From Nephthysia sp036513515 (GTDB taxonomy: Bacteria; Chloroflexota; Dormibacteria; Dormibacterales; Dormibacteraceae), in contig DATBYW010000378.1 in assembly GCA_036513515.1 (NCBI GenBank), positions 1 to 5,208 on the forward strand: DNA of 5,208 nucleotides. The letters are read 5' to 3'. How positions within the stretch are numbered: the first letter of the stretch is position 1; each line of letters begins with the position of its first letter. Below the pieces are notes generated by a model. That model did no database searches, was not told the DNA's origin, and saw nothing but the letters and a program-made list of their open reading frames with translations. Positions 3,994 to 5,208 of this stretch are shown here, one piece after another. The position numbers and the translations under genes are program-made.

Positions 3994-5208
3994 ATGCAGG
4001 ACGACATCCAGCACCGCGTCGACCGGATAAGGCGCAATCGGTCGGAACTGGAGAACCACGTGATAGACGAGTTCTTCGGCGGCCACATCTCACGCCGCGA
4101 GTTCGTCCGGGCCGGCTCGGTTGTGGGACTCAGCATGCCGCTCCTGTCCTTCCTCGTCGCCTGCGGCACCGGCGGCGGCTCCTCCAGCGGGACCTCCACG
4201 AGCTCGAGCGGCAACGTGCAGAAGGGCGGCAAGATTGCAGTCGGGGTTGTGTCTCCGGCGCACGCTGTCGACCCCTTCAAGGTGGGTGACGAGGGCGGCC
4301 TTGTGGTGCTCTTCCAGATGGGTGAATATCTGGCTTTCTCTGGACCCGACCTCAAGCTGCAGCCGCGCCTGGCGGAGAGCTGGTCAGCTAATCAGGACGG
4401 CTCGGTGTGGACGTTCAAGACCAGGCAGGGCGTCACCTTCAACGACGGGACGCCGATGACCGCGGAGGACGTCGCAGCCACTGTCAACATGCACGCAGAT
4501 CCTGCTAACGGCTCTAACGCCCTCTCCGTCTTCAAGGGAGTGCTGACCAAGGGCGGCGCCAAGGCCACCGACCCCAATACTGTGCAGTTCAGTCTGGACG
4601 CCCCCAACGGCAACTTCCCCTACCTGGTGAGCTCCGACAACTACAACCTCATCATCCTGCCCAAGAGCTACAACGGCGGCTTCGAGAAGTCCTTCGTGGG
4701 TACCGGACCCTGGAAGGTGACGAGTTTCCAGACCGGCGCAGGCATGTCCACCGTTCGCAACCCCACCTACTGGGACAAAGCGAACACGCCGGCTCTCGAC
4801 GCGGTGGACTGGAAGTTCATACAAGAGGAGCAACCGCGCATCCTGGCGTTGCAGGGAAACAGCGTTCAGGTCGTCAACCACTTCTCCGCCTCGGGTGGCC
4901 AGGCGCTCTTCAACGACCAGAACATCAACGTCATCGACGTGAAGGCCGCCGCGCACAGACAGGTGCACATGCGCACCGACATGGAGCCCTTCACAGACAA
5001 GCGGGTGCGTCAGGCGGTGGCGCTATCGCTCAGCCGTCCGGATCTGGTGCAGGGCCTCCTCAACGGCAAGGCGCAGATCGCCGACGACTCGCCCTTCTTC
5101 AAGCTGTACCCGTCCTCCGACACGTCGGTCTCTCAGCGGTCGCAGGCCGCCGACAAGGCCAAGCAGATGCTCAGCGACGCCGGCAAGGCAGGCGCAACGG
5201 TGACGCTC
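3994..5208 (+). CDS. ABC transporter substrate-binding lipoprotein, family 5 (oligopeptide type), 3' end outside the window
   Basis: The first 405 residues of an extracytoplasmic solute-binding protein, SBP_bac_5 (DppA/OppA-like) family, which captures peptides or related solutes for an ABC importer. GGAGGA at 3981-3986 lies 7 nt before the ATG. A long n-region (1-32) leads to a twin-arginine motif SRREFV (33-38), a hydrophobic segment, and lipobox LVAC with Cys57. A Gly/Ser/Thr linker (58-73) follows, so the protein is predicted to be Tat-exported and lipid-anchored. Family hallmarks are PRLAESW (124-130), then WTFKTRQGVTFNDGTPMTAEDV at about 139-160, GTGPWKV (236-242), RNPTYWD (255-261) and VRQAVALSLSRPDLVQGLL at 338-356. 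Members usually have 500-600 residues, so about a quarter to a third lies beyond the right edge. The ligand cannot be told from sequence. Permease and ATPase genes would be expected downstream. Confidence 0.93.
   Translation, partial: MQDDIQHRVDRIRRNRSELENHVIDEFFGGHISRREFVRAGSVVGLSMPLLSFLVACGTGGGSSSGTSTSSSGNVQKGGKIAVGVVSPAHAVDPFKVGDEGGLVVLFQMGEYLAFSGPDLKLQPRLAESWSANQDGSVWTFKTRQGVTFNDGTPMTAEDVAATVNMHADPANGSNALSVFKGVLTKGGAKATDPNTVQFSLDAPNGNFPYLVSSDNYNLIILPKSYNGGFEKSFVGTGPWKVTSFQTGAGMSTVRNPTYWDKANTPALDAVDWKFIQEEQPRILALQGNSVQVVNHFSASGGQALFNDQNINVIDVKAAAHRQVHMRTDMEPFTDKRVRQAVALSLSRPDLVQGLLNGKAQIADDSPFFKLYPSSDTSVSQRSQAADKAKQMLSDAGKAGATVTL

Noticed and set aside
3744..4355. Minus-strand open frame of 203 codons covering the intergenic region and the binding-protein start
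   Set aside because: No recognisable product or ribosome site. It covers the signal peptide region of the real gene and the candidate promoter.
4384..4968. Minus-strand open frame of 194 codons inside the binding-protein gene
   Set aside because: It lies opposite strongly conserved SBP family 5 motifs and is an antisense shadow.

Overview
The window is GC-rich throughout, with mostly G or C at third codon positions. The genes suggest a high-GC, Actinomycetota-like soil bacterium. Three things point this way: an NDMA-dependent (nicotinoprotein, Rxyl_3153-type) alcohol dehydrogenase, a Tat-exported lipoprotein binding protein, and a double zinc-ribbon protein with a Gly-rich tail. A deep class such as Thermoleophilia or Rubrobacteria would fit, but this is inference from gene style and not a proven placement. 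I see no rRNA, tRNA, CRISPR array, transposase or attachment site.

Layout. (1) Positions 1-458, minus strand: the N-terminal part of a zinc alcohol dehydrogenase. An in-frame TAG at 84-86 interrupts it, and clearly homologous sequence continues in the same frame to the window edge. (2) Positions 459-671: a divergent intergenic region with two dyads. (3) Positions 672-1220, plus strand: a 182-aa helical protein of unknown function with an RNxxAH motif resembling the HEPN Rx4H signature. It is followed by a small terminator-like hairpin. (4) Positions 1347-1862, plus: a double zinc-ribbon protein with a Pro-rich linker, a Gly/Leu hydrophobic stretch and a Gly/Asp tail. A terminator-like hairpin follows. 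(5) Positions 2007-3635, plus: a membrane-anchored trypsin/HtrA-like serine protease with a lipobox, complete catalytic triad, TPR-like segment, transmembrane helix and Pro-rich cytoplasmic tail. (6) Positions 3636-3993: a 358-bp intergenic region with a strong 14-bp hairpin, a perfect 14-bp palindrome and a candidate promoter. (7) Positions 3994-5208, plus: a family 5 substrate-binding lipoprotein of an oligopeptide-type ABC transporter, open at the right edge.

How the genes relate. The zinc-ribbon and protease genes are adjacent and co-directional, and both carry Pro-rich low-complexity segments, so a shared role at the membrane is possible but unproven. The binding-protein gene looks like the first gene of a separate transporter operon whose permease and ATPase genes would lie beyond the window. 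The most notable points are the amber codon inside a conserved dehydrogenase, a second TAG separating two genes in the same frame, and the unusual protease architecture.
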